This document shows, one piece after another, positions 1 to 6,688 of a DNA stretch of 13,039 nt. Source of the stretch: Deltaproteobacteria bacterium. Lineage in GTDB: Bacteria > Myxococcota_A > UBA9042 > DTJE01. The stretch is taken from contig JAADHL010000392.1 of assembly GCA_013151875.1 (NCBI GenBank), positions 1 to 13,039 on the forward strand. The letters are read 5' to 3'. Positions within the stretch are counted from its first letter, which is position 1; each line of letters starts with the position of its first letter. The position numbers and the translations under genes were made by a program. The notes below the pieces were generated by a model. The model was not told where the DNA came from, ran no database searches, and was given only the letters and a program-made list of their open reading frames with translations.

Positions 1-2
1 GC

Positions 3-242
3 TCGCCGCCGCCCCCGGTACCGGAAATGGAGGCGCCCCAGACAGTGTTTGTTTTTCGGCATCCCCAATCGATGAACGCGGTCTACTACATTGCGGACAA
101 TGGACTTCTGTTCGCCCTGAAAGTGGCCCACGAACGCCTCACGCCCGCGCAAGCCGCCTCTGAATCCGGTCTGTCCGTGGAGCAGGTGAACACAATACTG
201 TCCCGCGCGGCGCGCATGGGCCTGGTGATCCTGCCCGCTTGA
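3..242 (+). CDS. C-terminal part of an unidentified protein with a helix-turn-helix-like end (5' truncated)
   Basis: The reading frame is open to the left window edge. It starts with a Pro-rich stretch (S-P-P-P-P-V-P-E) and has no ribosome binding site before the first ATG at 27, so this is most likely the last ~79 residues of a longer protein rather than a 71-residue gene. The tail (about nt 135-240) has the pattern of a small winged-helix or HTH unit: a helix 'TPAQAASESGL' followed by 'SVEQVNTILSRAARMGLV', as in domains where 'sensitise-select-recognise' helices end in a short hydrophobic strand. The Pro-rich run would be the linker to the missing N-terminal part. The function of the whole protein cannot be told from this piece; DNA binding by the tail is only a possibility. 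A 137-nt gap with its own regulatory site separates it from the next gene. Confidence 0.6.
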   Translation, partial: SPPPPVPEMEAPQTVFVFRHPQSMNAVYYIADNGLLFALKVAHERLTPAQAASESGLSVEQVNTILSRAARMGLVILPA

Positions 243-290
243 ATGGCAGTCTATTCCATGATTTTTAGGTGTTTCCAGCCGGATGTGCGA

Positions 291-304
291 TTGATTTTGA
301 TCAC
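291..304 (+). promoter_or_regulatory. FNR/CRP-type operator upstream of the ferritin-like gene
   Basis: TTGAT-TTTG-ATCAC matches the FNR/Dnr consensus TTGAT-N4-ATCAA at 9 of 10 defined bases, and the inner TGAT-N4-ATCA is perfectly symmetric. An AT-rich -10-like element (TTAAAT, 323-328) lies about 28 bp downstream of the site centre. That is close to, though not exactly at, class II activator geometry. The gene at 380 follows. Confidence 0.5.
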
Positions 305-379
305 TTCGTGTGCTTGGTTGTCTTAAATCGGGCTTCAATGGTCCCGGTTTGGTTTCTTTTTTAGACAGGAGTTGGAAAA

Positions 380-850
380 ATGGGGATGGAAAAAACGGGA
401 ATGCAAAAAACGGGAATGAAGGAAGTTCAGGATACGTTGGTGGAGGCATTGAAGAAGTGGCAGAAGATCGAGGTTGCCTCGGTGGGCTCCACATACAAGG
501 TCATGGAGCAGACCGACAACCCGGTGATCGGCCTGGTCATGGAGATCATCCGGCGCGATTCGGTAACGCATCACAAGGTCCAGGAGTTCATCGTCTCGAC
601 CATGGAAGAGCGCGCGCCTTCGCTGAGTCCGGACGAAATGGTCGATGCCTGGGACGCCATTGAAAACCACATCGCCATCGAAAAGCAGATGGTGGAATAC
701 GTCCGCGAGGCCCTCGACGCCATCAAGGGCAAGCACATGGTCATCCAGGAATACCTGCTCAACTATCTGCTGGAAGACGAAAAGAAACACGACATGTTGC
801 TGGAAACCCTGGACAAGATCAAAGCGGGTATGTACCCCTACGGGTCGTGA
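380..850 (+). CDS. Ferritin-like di-iron four-helix protein
   Basis: A 156-residue, all-helical soluble protein. Candidate di-iron ligands sit in the expected four helices: E31; D60 with H64/H65 in 'RRDSVTHHK'; E95/E101 in 'IENHIAIEKQ'; and E132/E134 with H137 in 'LEDEKKHD'. This pattern belongs to the ferritin-like/rubrerythrin superfamily, whose members store iron or reduce peroxide. There is no rubredoxin domain, so any reductant must come from outside. The start at 380 is chosen because AGGAG (367-371) lies 8 nt upstream; later ATGs at 386, 401 and 416 have no comparable site. The first 13 residues are a short repeat (M-E/Q-K-T-G) encoded by a 15-bp tandem duplication and look dispensable for the fold. 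The gene is convergent, with a 22-nt gap, with a second di-iron protein. A role in iron or oxidative-stress handling is inferred. Confidence 0.75.
   Translation: MGMEKTGMQKTGMKEVQDTLVEALKKWQKIEVASVGSTYKVMEQTDNPVIGLVMEIIRRDSVTHHKVQEFIVSTMEERAPSLSPDEMVDAWDAIENHIAIEKQMVEYVREALDAIKGKHMVIQEYLLNYLLEDEKKHDMLLETLDKIKAGMYPYGS
386..415 (+). repeat. 15-bp tandem duplication inside the start of the ferritin-like gene
   Basis: Two adjacent copies of ATG-G/C-AAAAAACGGGA (386-400 and 401-415) differ at one base. Each begins with an in-frame ATG and contains a run of six or more A. They encode MEKTG and MQKTG ahead of the folded domain. Confidence 0.9.
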
Positions 851-872
851 TTACAGGGGCGGGCGCAGGGTA

Positions 873-1328
873 TCAGTTTTCTACCAGGACACGTTCGTCG
901 TACTCGACCTCGAAGCGAAGCTTGTGTTTCGCCTCTTCCTGGGCCAACGCCAGGAACAGCTCGGTCACTTCCGGATTGTCGGCCGCCGCCGCGAGATCGG
1001 AATAGAGCCTGAAAGCCGCCTTTTCTTTCTTCATCGCAACAATCAGGGCGTCCTGATAGCCCATGCCCGATTTGACCTCCACGTCCACCAGGTAATCGCC
1101 GATCTTGAGGTCGGCGACCTTCTCGGTGGAAAGGTCGAGTTTCCGGCCCTCTTTCACGGCAACGAGCTTGGCCTTGTGACCCTCTTCTTCCCTGGCGAAA
1201 CCTTCGAAGATCTTTTTCGTGCCGGGCGAGGTCATCCGGGCCGCGAGTTCAGTATAGAATTGCGCGGCGGCCTCTTCCTCGGATATCGCGTAGTCCAGGA
1301 TGTCTTCGGCCGTCTTGAATTGTTCCAT
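873..1328 (-). CDS. Rubrerythrin-type ferritin-like protein without rubredoxin domain
   Basis: A 151-residue four-helix di-iron protein. Each helical hairpin carries the rubrerythrin pairing of a Glu cluster followed by ExxH: E17-E19 ('SEEEAAAQFY') with E48-x-x-H51 ('EEEGHK'), then E102 ('KKEKAAFRLY') with E132-x-x-H135 ('QEEAKHK'). The family reduces peroxide or binds iron. The C-terminal rubredoxin of classical rubrerythrin is absent, so an external electron donor would be needed. The reading frame extends to an ATG at 1346, but AAGGAG (1335-1340) lies inside that extension, exactly 6 nt from the ATG at 1328, so 1328 is the better start. A good sigma70-like promoter sits just upstream, and the gene is divergent from acnA. 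Substrate and physiological role cannot be fixed from sequence. Confidence 0.82.
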   Translation of the reverse strand: MEQFKTAEDILDYAISEEEAAAQFYTELAARMTSPGTKKIFEGFAREEEGHKAKLVAVKEGRKLDLSTEKVADLKIGDYLVDVEVKSGMGYQDALIVAMKKEKAAFRLYSDLAAAADNPEVTELFLALAQEEAKHKLRFEVEYDERVLVEN

Positions 1329-1334
1329 TTTCAT

Positions 1335-1340
1335 CTCCTT
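1335..1340 (-). promoter_or_regulatory. Ribosome binding site that sets the start at 1328
   Basis: AAGGAG on the minus strand is 6 nt from the ATG at 1328 and touches the ATG at 1334. It lies inside the longer frame from 1346, which argues against that upstream start. Confidence 0.75.
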
Positions 1341-1367
1341 TTCCATTCGTTCAAAGCAAGCGGTCGA

Positions 1368-1396
1368 AGTATATGCACGCCGATTTGCAATTACAA
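1368..1396 (-). promoter_or_regulatory. Sigma70-like promoter for the rubrerythrin-type gene
   Basis: TTGTAA (1391-1396) and TATACT (1368-1373) are separated by 17 bp on the minus strand. The -10 matches 5 of 6 and the -35 matches 4 of 6 consensus bases. The implied transcript start, near 1361, leaves a leader of about 33 nt before the ATG at 1328. Confidence 0.55.
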
Positions 1397-1453
1397 TCAG
1401 GAATGCCCTACCGAGGCTTGATTGTTGATGATCGCACGCTTGCGGGCCGCTGT

Positions 1454-1482
1454 TTGCAATCCGGGAAAGCGGATCCTATTGT
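1454..1482 (+). promoter_or_regulatory. Candidate promoter for acnA-fumC
   Basis: TTGCAA (1454-1459), 17 bp, then TATTGT (1477-1482); each hexamer matches 4 of 6 consensus bases. It would start transcription about 33 nt before the acnA ATG. This is a modest match and the divergent gap could hold alternatives. Confidence 0.35.
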
Positions 1483-1521
1483 TGCCGGGACACGACCCGT
1501 GGCGTCCTCAGGAGTCGGATC

Positions 1522-4212
1522 ATGAACCACCGCAGTCTGGATGGATTCGGGACACGCTCGACCCTGGAAGTGGCCGGTCGTCGCCTGGTCTTCTTTGATC
1601 TGAACGCGCTTCAGCGCAATGGGGTTGGAAACCCGTCCACCCTGCCCATTTCGCTGAAGGTATTGCTGGAAAATCTGCTGCGCCGCGAGGACGGCGCGGC
1701 TGTTAGCGCCTTTGACATCGAGGCCCTCGCAAGCTGGGATCCATCAGCGCCGCCGGAACGTGAGATCGCCTTCATGCCGTCACGCGTGCTGTTGCAGGAC
1801 TTCACCGGCGTGCCGCTTGTCGTGGACCTGGCCGTGATGCGCGACGCGATGTCCAGGATGGGTGGCGACCCGGCGCGGATCAATCCGCTTCAGTCCGTTG
1901 ATCTGATCATCGACCATTCCGTCCAGGTGGACCGCTTTGCCGCGGCCGACGCTTTCGAATTCAACGTCAACAAAGAATACGAAAGGAACCGCGAGCGCTA
2001 TGCCTTCCTGCGGTGGGCCAGGGAATCCTTCGCGAACTTCAGGGTGGTGCCGCCGGGCACCGGCATCTGCCACCAGGTAAACCTGGAGTACCTGGCCGAT
2101 GTCGTGTCCTCCAGCGAGGAGGGGGGAGCGCGGATCGCGTTTCCGGATACCCTGGTCGGAACGGATTCTCACACAACGATGATCAACGCGCTGGGCGTTC
2201 TGGGCTGGGGCGTCGGGGGTATCGAGGCCGAGGCCGCCATGCTGGGTCACCCCGTCAGCATGCCGATTCCCGGTGTCGTTGGATGCAGGCTGCGCGGGGA
2301 GCCCGCCCCCGGAGTCACTGCCACGGACGTGGTTCTTTCGCTCACCGAACTGCTGCGTGCGAAAGGCGTGGTGGGGAAGTTCGTGGAATACTGCGGCCCC
2401 GGACTGGACCACCTTGCGCTTGCGGACCGCGCCACCATATCCAACATGTCGCCGGAGTACGGCGCTACCATGGGCTTCTTTCCCGTGGACGACGAGACCC
2501 TTCGCTATCTCCGCTTCACTGGACGCGACGAGATGCAAGTGGCCCTGGTGGAGGCGTATACCAAGGCACAGGGAATGTTCAGGTCGGCCGACGCCCCCGA
2601 GCCCGAATTCGCCGACTTGGTGGAACTGGACCTTTCCACGGTGGAGCCGAGCATAGCGGGTCCGAAGCGCCCCCAGGACCGCATCCCGCTGTCGTCGGCC
2701 AGGACCGCTTTTGAAAGTGTGGTTTCACCGGCCGACCAAAAAACAGCGGCAGTGACGTTCGATGGAAACGACTTCACGATCAGGGACGGTGCGGTCGTCA
2801 TCGCGGCGATAACCTCCTGCACCAACACATCCAATCCTTTCGTCATGATCGGGGCCGGCCTTCTGGCGAAGAAGGCGGTTGAAAAGGGCCTCGCCAGCAA
2901 GCCCTGGGTCAAGACCAGCCTGGCGCCCGGATCGAGGGTGGTGACCCGCTATCTGGAGGCGGCGGGTCTGACCCCATACCTGGAGAGGCTGGGTTTCAAC
3001 CTGGTCGGATACGGCTGCACCACATGCATCGGCAACAGCGGGCCACTGCCCGGCCCTGTCGCGGAGGCCGTGAAAAAAAGCGGCCTTACGGTCGCCGCGG
3101 TCCTGTCCGGCAATCGCAATTTCGAGGGGCGCATCAATCCCCTGGTTCGGACCAACTACCTGGCATCGCCCCCTCTGGTGGTGGTCTATGCCATCGCCGG
3201 GACCATGGACATCGACCTGACCACCCAACCGCTGGGGACGGACCAGGATGGGAGGGCCGTCATGTTGAAGGACATCTGGCCCACGCAAAAGGAAATAGAT
3301 GATGCTGTGAACGGCGCTCTGGCCCCCGGGATGTTCATCGAAGGATACGCGGACGTGTTCACCGGGGACGAACGCTGGACGTCCCTGCCTGTCCCACAAG
3401 GCGCCTTGTACGAATGGAATCCCGCGTCGACCTACATCAGGCCGGCCCCGTACTTCGAGGACATGTCCGCCGAACCGGCGGCGATCCAGCCGATTACCGG
3501 CATGCGCGTCCTGGCCATGCTGGGCGATTCCGTGACTACGGACCATATCTCGCCTGCCGGCGCAATCCAGGCCGACGGGCCCGCCGGCGAACACCTTCAG
3601 TCGCATGGGGTCGCCCCCAGGGACTTCAATTCATACGGGTCCAGGAGGGGCAACCACGAAGTCATGATGCGCGGGACATTCGCGAACATCCGGCTGAAAA
3701 ACCTCCTGGTTCCAGGCGTCGAGGGTGGGTACGCGATCCATCCGTCGTGTGCCGACCCCATACCAATATTCGATGCAGCCATGAGATACAGGGACGACCG
3801 GATTCCCCTGCTGGTCATCGCGGGCAAGGAGTACGGCACTGGCTCGTCGCGGGACTGGGCCGCCAAGGGCACGGCCCTGCTGGGCGTGCGCGCAGTGCTG
3901 GCCGAAAGCTTCGAACGCATCCATCGCAGCAACCTGGTCGGGATGGGCGTGCTGCCCGTCCAGTTCGAGCCCGGGACCAACGCCAGGCTGCTTGGCCTGA
4001 GCGGACTCGAGACATACGACATCGACGGCATGGACGACGGGATGGAGCCCGGCGCCAGGTTGACCGTCCGGGCAACGGCGGATGATGGGGCTTCGCGCAC
4101 CTTCATCGCGATTGCGCGGCTGGACACCCCTATGGAGGTCGCCTATTACCGCAACGGCGGAATACTGCAAACCGTGCTGAGGTCCCTGGCCGCCGGGAGC
4201 AAAGGAGGCTGA
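1522..4212 (+). CDS. acnA: Aconitate hydratase A
   Basis: Aconitase converts citrate to isocitrate through cis-aconitate in the TCA cycle, using a cytosolic [4Fe-4S] cluster. At 896 residues it matches the AcnA/IRP1 class (E. coli AcnA is 891). Cluster ligands are visible: C433 in 'TSCTNTSNP', and C499 and C502 in 'YGCTTCIGNSGPL', near the E. coli positions. Other hallmarks are 'DHSVQVD', 'GTGICHQVNLEYL' and 'VGTDSHTTMINALGVLGWG' in the N-terminal domains, and, after the linker, 'GDSVTTDHISPAG', 'NSYGSRRGNHEVMMRGTF' and the substrate-binding 'GTGSSRDWAAKGT' (about 773-785) of the mobile C-terminal domain. AGGAG (1510-1514) lies 7 nt before the ATG. The stop codon directly abuts the fumC start, so both are probably one transcript. 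The gene appears intact. An Rrf2 Fe-S regulator follows the pair. A moonlighting mRNA-binding role, known for this class, cannot be judged here. Confidence 0.97.
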   Translation: MNHRSLDGFGTRSTLEVAGRRLVFFDLNALQRNGVGNPSTLPISLKVLLENLLRREDGAAVSAFDIEALASWDPSAPPEREIAFMPSRVLLQDFTGVPLVVDLAVMRDAMSRMGGDPARINPLQSVDLIIDHSVQVDRFAAADAFEFNVNKEYERNRERYAFLRWARESFANFRVVPPGTGICHQVNLEYLADVVSSSEEGGARIAFPDTLVGTDSHTTMINALGVLGWGVGGIEAEAAMLGHPVSMPIPGVVGCRLRGEPAPGVTATDVVLSLTELLRAKGVVGKFVEYCGPGLDHLALADRATISNMSPEYGATMGFFPVDDETLRYLRFTGRDEMQVALVEAYTKAQGMFRSADAPEPEFADLVELDLSTVEPSIAGPKRPQDRIPLSSARTAFESVVSPADQKTAAVTFDGNDFTIRDGAVVIAAITSCTNTSNPFVMIGAGLLAKKAVEKGLASKPWVKTSLAPGSRVVTRYLEAAGLTPYLERLGFNLVGYGCTTCIGNSGPLPGPVAEAVKKSGLTVAAVLSGNRNFEGRINPLVRTNYLASPPLVVVYAIAGTMDIDLTTQPLGTDQDGRAVMLKDIWPTQKEIDDAVNGALAPGMFIEGYADVFTGDERWTSLPVPQGALYEWNPASTYIRPAPYFEDMSAEPAAIQPITGMRVLAMLGDSVTTDHISPAGAIQADGPAGEHLQSHGVAPRDFNSYGSRRGNHEVMMRGTFANIRLKNLLVPGVEGGYAIHPSCADPIPIFDAAMRYRDDRIPLLVIAGKEYGTGSSRDWAAKGTALLGVRAVLAESFERIHRSNLVGMGVLPVQFEPGTNARLLGLSGLETYDIDGMDDGMEPGARLTVRATADDGASRTFIAIARLDTPMEVAYYRNGGILQTVLRSLAAGSKGG

Positions 4213-5622
4213 ATGGAGCCTGAAACACGCATCGAAAACGATTCCATGGGGCCGATCGAGGTGCCGTCAATCAGGCTGTGGGGCGCCCAGACCCAGCGCT
4301 CTTTGATGAACTTTCCCATAGGCGACGAAAAGATGCCCATGGAGGTCATCCGCGCCCTGGCCATGATCAAGCGGGCCGCTGCAAAGGTGAACACCGACCT
4401 CGGACTGGGCGACCCGGCCAGAAACGCGGCCATCATCAAGGCCGCGGACGAGGTCGTCGACGGTCGTCACGACATGGAGTTCCCCTTGTCCGTGTGGCAG
4501 ACCGGTAGTGGCACTCAGACGAACATGAACGTGAATGAAGTCCTGGCCAACCGCGCCAGCGAGTTGATGGGCGGACCAAGGGGCGAGGGACGTCTGGTCC
4601 ACCCCAACGACGACGTGAACCGAGGTCAGTCATCGAACGACGTGTTCCCCACGGCCATGCACATGGCGGCGGCGGACGTGATCGCAAACAAGGTCCTGCC
4701 CGGCATCGAGACCCTGCGGGACACCCTGATGGAGCGCGCCGGTTCATTCAAAGAAATCGTCAAGATCGGCCGCACGCACCTGATGGACGCCACTCCCCTG
4801 ACCCTGGGCCAGGAGTTTTCGGGATACGCGGCCCTGGTCGAAAACGGCCGCATTCGTTTGGAAGATGCGCTGTCCAGGCTGTACGAGCTGGCGCTTGGGG
4901 GGACCGCCGTGGGCACCGGGCTCAATGCCGCGCCGGGATTCGCCGACGGTGTCGCGCGCGAACTGTCCGGTCTGACCGGTCATCCGTTTGTCAGCGCGCC
5001 GAACAAGTTCGAGGCCCTGTCCGGGCATGAGGCCATGGTTCATGCGCACGGGGCGCTGAAGGGCCTGGCCGCTTCCCTGACCAAGGTCGCGAACGACATC
5101 CGTTGGCTGGCGTCGGGTCCGCGCAGCGGCCTGGGCGAGGTCAGGATACCCGCCAACGAGCCGGGCAGTTCGATTATGCCGGGCAAGGTCAATCCCACCC
5201 AGGCCGAGGCCTTGGTCATGGTGGCCGCGAGGGTCATGGGAAACGACGTGACCGTGACAGTCGCCGGCGCATCGGGGAACTTCGAGTTGAACGTGATGAA
5301 ACCGGTGATCATCCATGCCTTCCTGCAAAGTGCTCGGCTTCTGGCGGACGCGTGCCGCAGTTTTGCCGAAAGGTGCGTGGCGGGATTGGAACCCGACGAG
5401 GAGCGCATCCGGGAACTCGTGGACCGGTCCCTGATGCTGGTTACGGCCCTGAGTCCCAGGATCGGGTACGACAAGGCCGCGTCAATCGCCAAGAACGCCT
5501 TGAAGAAAGGAATTACGCTGAGGGAATCGGCCCTGGAACTGGGCCTGGTGACAGGGGCGCAGTTCGACGAATGGGTCCGTCCAGGAGACATGGTGGGAGA
5601 CATTGATCATAATTCCGCATGA
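4213..5622 (+). CDS. fumC: Fumarate hydratase, class II (Fe-S independent)
   Basis: This enzyme reversibly hydrates fumarate to L-malate in the TCA cycle as a soluble homotetramer without a metal cluster. The length of 469 residues fits (E. coli FumC is 467). Motifs in order are 'WQTGSGTQTNMNVNEV' (substrate-binding loop), 'HPNDDVNRGQSSNDVFPTAMH', 'GRTHLMDATPLTLGQE' with catalytic-type H189, and the fumarase/aspartase signature 'GSSIMPGKVNPTQ' at about 318-330, which carries the catalytic serine. The 'TQ' after the signature and the motif set favour fumarase over aspartase or argininosuccinate lyase. AAGGAGG (4202-4208) lies inside the end of acnA, and the ATG directly follows the acnA stop, so translation is probably coupled. 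Pairing an oxidant-sensitive aconitase with a cluster-free fumarase is common; here it places two TCA steps under one promoter. Confidence 0.96.
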   Translation: MEPETRIENDSMGPIEVPSIRLWGAQTQRSLMNFPIGDEKMPMEVIRALAMIKRAAAKVNTDLGLGDPARNAAIIKAADEVVDGRHDMEFPLSVWQTGSGTQTNMNVNEVLANRASELMGGPRGEGRLVHPNDDVNRGQSSNDVFPTAMHMAAADVIANKVLPGIETLRDTLMERAGSFKEIVKIGRTHLMDATPLTLGQEFSGYAALVENGRIRLEDALSRLYELALGGTAVGTGLNAAPGFADGVARELSGLTGHPFVSAPNKFEALSGHEAMVHAHGALKGLAASLTKVANDIRWLASGPRSGLGEVRIPANEPGSSIMPGKVNPTQAEALVMVAARVMGNDVTVTVAGASGNFELNVMKPVIIHAFLQSARLLADACRSFAERCVAGLEPDEERIRELVDRSLMLVTALSPRIGYDKAASIAKNALKKGITLRESALELGLVTGAQFDEWVRPGDMVGDIDHNSA

Positions 5623-5634
5623 TCCACCTTATTC

Positions 5635-5647
5635 GATAGTAGCTATC
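5635..5647. promoter_or_regulatory. Inverted repeat 1 upstream of the Rrf2 gene (candidate operator)
   Basis: GATAG-TAG-CTATC is a perfect 5+3+5 palindrome just after the fumC stop. It has no downstream T-run, so it is unlikely to be an intrinsic terminator. A similar palindrome lies 22 bp downstream. Confidence 0.4.
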
Positions 5648-5656
5648 CAGATACCG

Positions 5657-5669
5657 GATATGTTATATC
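5657..5669. promoter_or_regulatory. Inverted repeat 2 upstream of the Rrf2 gene (candidate operator)
   Basis: GATAT-GTT-ATATC is a perfect 5+3+5 palindrome with the same GATA-N5-TATC frame as the repeat at 5635-5647. The centres, 5641 and 5663, are 22 bp apart, about two helical turns. It lies in the AT-rich stretch before the regulator gene, a usual place for an autoregulatory site. Confidence 0.42.
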
Positions 5670-5708
5670 TATTTTCTGGTTTGTTGGTTTTGCTCAAAGG
5701 CTGAAAAT

Positions 5709-6149
5709 ATGAAGTTGTCCACAAGAGGAAGATACGCCACCCGCGCCTTGCTGGACCTGGCGCTCAATCCGGATGAGGGTCCGACCAGCCTGAAGGAGGT
5801 TGCCGCGCGTCTGGAAGTGTCCCCCAAGTACCTGGATCAGATCCTTTCGCAACTCAGAAACGCGGGAATAGTGAGGGCCACAAGGGGTTCCAAGGGGGGA
5901 TTCTCGCTGGCCGCCGACCCCAAGGAACTTCGGATCCTGGATGTTATCACCGTGATGGAGGGCAAGACTTCCATCGTGGACTGCGTGGTGGAAAAAAACG
6001 TCTGTCCCCTTTCCGAGGAGTGCGTAACGCGGGACGTATGGACGGATGTCAGCGCCGCAATCGACAAGGTCCTGGGCGCCATCACACTCAATGACCTGGT
6101 AAAGAAGGTCAGCATCAGGAAAAAGAAAAACGTAGCCTGCCCCAAATAA
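5709..6149 (+). CDS. Rrf2-family transcriptional regulator with Fe-S cysteine triad (IscR-like)
   Basis: A 146-residue dimeric winged-helix regulator. The N-terminus 'MKLSTRGRYATRALLDLA' is the standard Rrf2/IscR opening. Residues about 27-65 form the wHTH, with recognition helix 'SPKYLDQILSQLRNAGIV' and wing 'RGSKGGFSLA'. C92, C99 and C105 (C-x6-C-x5-C) match the cluster-binding cysteines of IscR/NsrR-type members (C92, C98 and C104 in E. coli IscR), so a [2Fe-2S] or NO/redox-sensing cluster is expected. AAAGG (5696-5700) is 8 nt upstream of the ATG. Two matched inverted repeats precede the gene and may be its own operators. No isc/suf or cysteine synthase gene adjoins it, so the target class (IscR, NsrR, RsrR or CymR) cannot be assigned. 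Sitting directly after acnA-fumC, it might sense Fe-S or redox state for these genes, but that is inference. Confidence 0.92.
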   Translation: MKLSTRGRYATRALLDLALNPDEGPTSLKEVAARLEVSPKYLDQILSQLRNAGIVRATRGSKGGFSLAADPKELRILDVITVMEGKTSIVDCVVEKNVCPLSEECVTRDVWTDVSAAIDKVLGAITLNDLVKKVSIRKKKNVACPK

Positions 6150-6190
6150 GAAACCCAGCGCAGCATTCCTGCCGGTTCATGACATTTCAG

Positions 6191-6202
6191 TGGCAAAAGC
6201 CA
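6191..6202. other. Small hairpin after the Rrf2 gene
   Basis: TGGC-AAAA-GCCA is a perfect 4-bp stem with a four-base loop, flanked by GACA (6181) and TGTC (6205-6208) that could extend the pairing imperfectly. There is no U-run, so terminator function is doubtful. Confidence 0.25.
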
Positions 6203-6213
6203 AGTGTCGGTGC

Positions 6214-6242
6214 TTGACGTCCGAATGTCGTTGGGAAACAAT
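6214..6242 (+). promoter_or_regulatory. Sigma70-like promoter for the stand-alone receiver gene
   Basis: TTGACG (6214-6219, 5 of 6) and AACAAT (6237-6242, 4 of 6) are separated by 17 bp, about 50 nt before the ATG at 6293. An overlapping TTAAAT (6242-6247) is an alternative -10 but with a poor spacing. Confidence 0.45.
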
Positions 6243-6292
6243 TAAATCAATGGGTATCTTATGAAATTAGTAACCATTCACGGAGTTTACGC

Positions 6293-6667
6293 ATGGGTAA
6301 GAGAATCCTGGTGGTTGACGACGAACCGGATACCGTGACCTTTTTCACCGAGGTGCTGCAAGAGCATGGATACGAGACGTCCAGCGCGACAAACGGCGCC
6401 GAGGCCCTGGAATCGGTGCGCGCTCAGAGGCCCGACCTGGTGACCCTGGACATCACCATGCCCGAGCAGTCCGGCATCAGGGCGTTCAGGGAGTTGAGGG
6501 AGGACGAGTCCCTCAAGGACATTCCGGTGCTCATGCTGACCGGAGTGGCACCGGACTTCAAGAAATTCATCTCTTCACGCAGGAATCTTGCCGCGCCCGA
6601 CGGCTATATCGAAAAACCGGTTCGACCGGAAGCCCTTCTCAGGGAAGTGCGGCGCCTGATCGGCTGA
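6293..6667 (+). CDS. Stand-alone response-regulator receiver (CheY-like) protein
   Basis: A 124-residue single REC domain with no output domain. The full phosphorylation set is present: acidic pocket D9-D10 in 'VVDDEPD', phospho-acceptor D53 in 'TLDITMPEQSG', switch T83 and K108 in 'GYIEKPV'. It therefore likely receives phosphate from a histidine kinase and acts by protein contact or as a phosphorelay intermediate. GGAG (6282-6285) is 7 nt upstream of the ATG. It is convergent, with a 21-nt gap, with the PAS histidine kinase on the other strand, the obvious candidate partner. Its sequence resembles the receiver domain fused to the Fe-S protein at 8180-9961: both have 'RPDL-x-TLD', 'LKDIPV' and a 'P-D/E-G-Y-x-x-KP' segment. 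The two are probably paralogues. The downstream effector is unknown. Confidence 0.93.
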   Translation: MGKRILVVDDEPDTVTFFTEVLQEHGYETSSATNGAEALESVRAQRPDLVTLDITMPEQSGIRAFRELREDESLKDIPVLMLTGVAPDFKKFISSRRNLAAPDGYIEKPVRPEALLREVRRLIG

Positions 6668-6688
6668 CGCCACCCGCTTACGATTGTT

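Noticed and set aside
1329..1346. Upstream ATGs (1346, 1334) for the rubrerythrin-type gene
   Set aside because: The only good Shine-Dalgarno (1335-1340) lies inside this stretch and is correctly spaced for the ATG at 1328.
645..1421. Plus-strand frame (258 codons) spanning both ferritin-like genes
   Set aside because: Out of frame with the first and antisense to the second; Arg/Thr/Ser-rich with no domain.
1419..1433. TTGATTGTTGATGATC as an FNR box before acnA
   Set aside because: The half sites do not fit TTGAT-N4-ATCAA; no symmetric N4-spaced pair can be made.
2725..3606. Minus-strand frame (293 codons) inside acnA
   Set aside because: Gly/Arg/Asp-rich antisense translation of an intact aconitase gene.
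5635..5669. fumC intrinsic terminator
   Set aside because: The palindromes are AT-rich with short stems and no U-run follows; an operator reading fits better.
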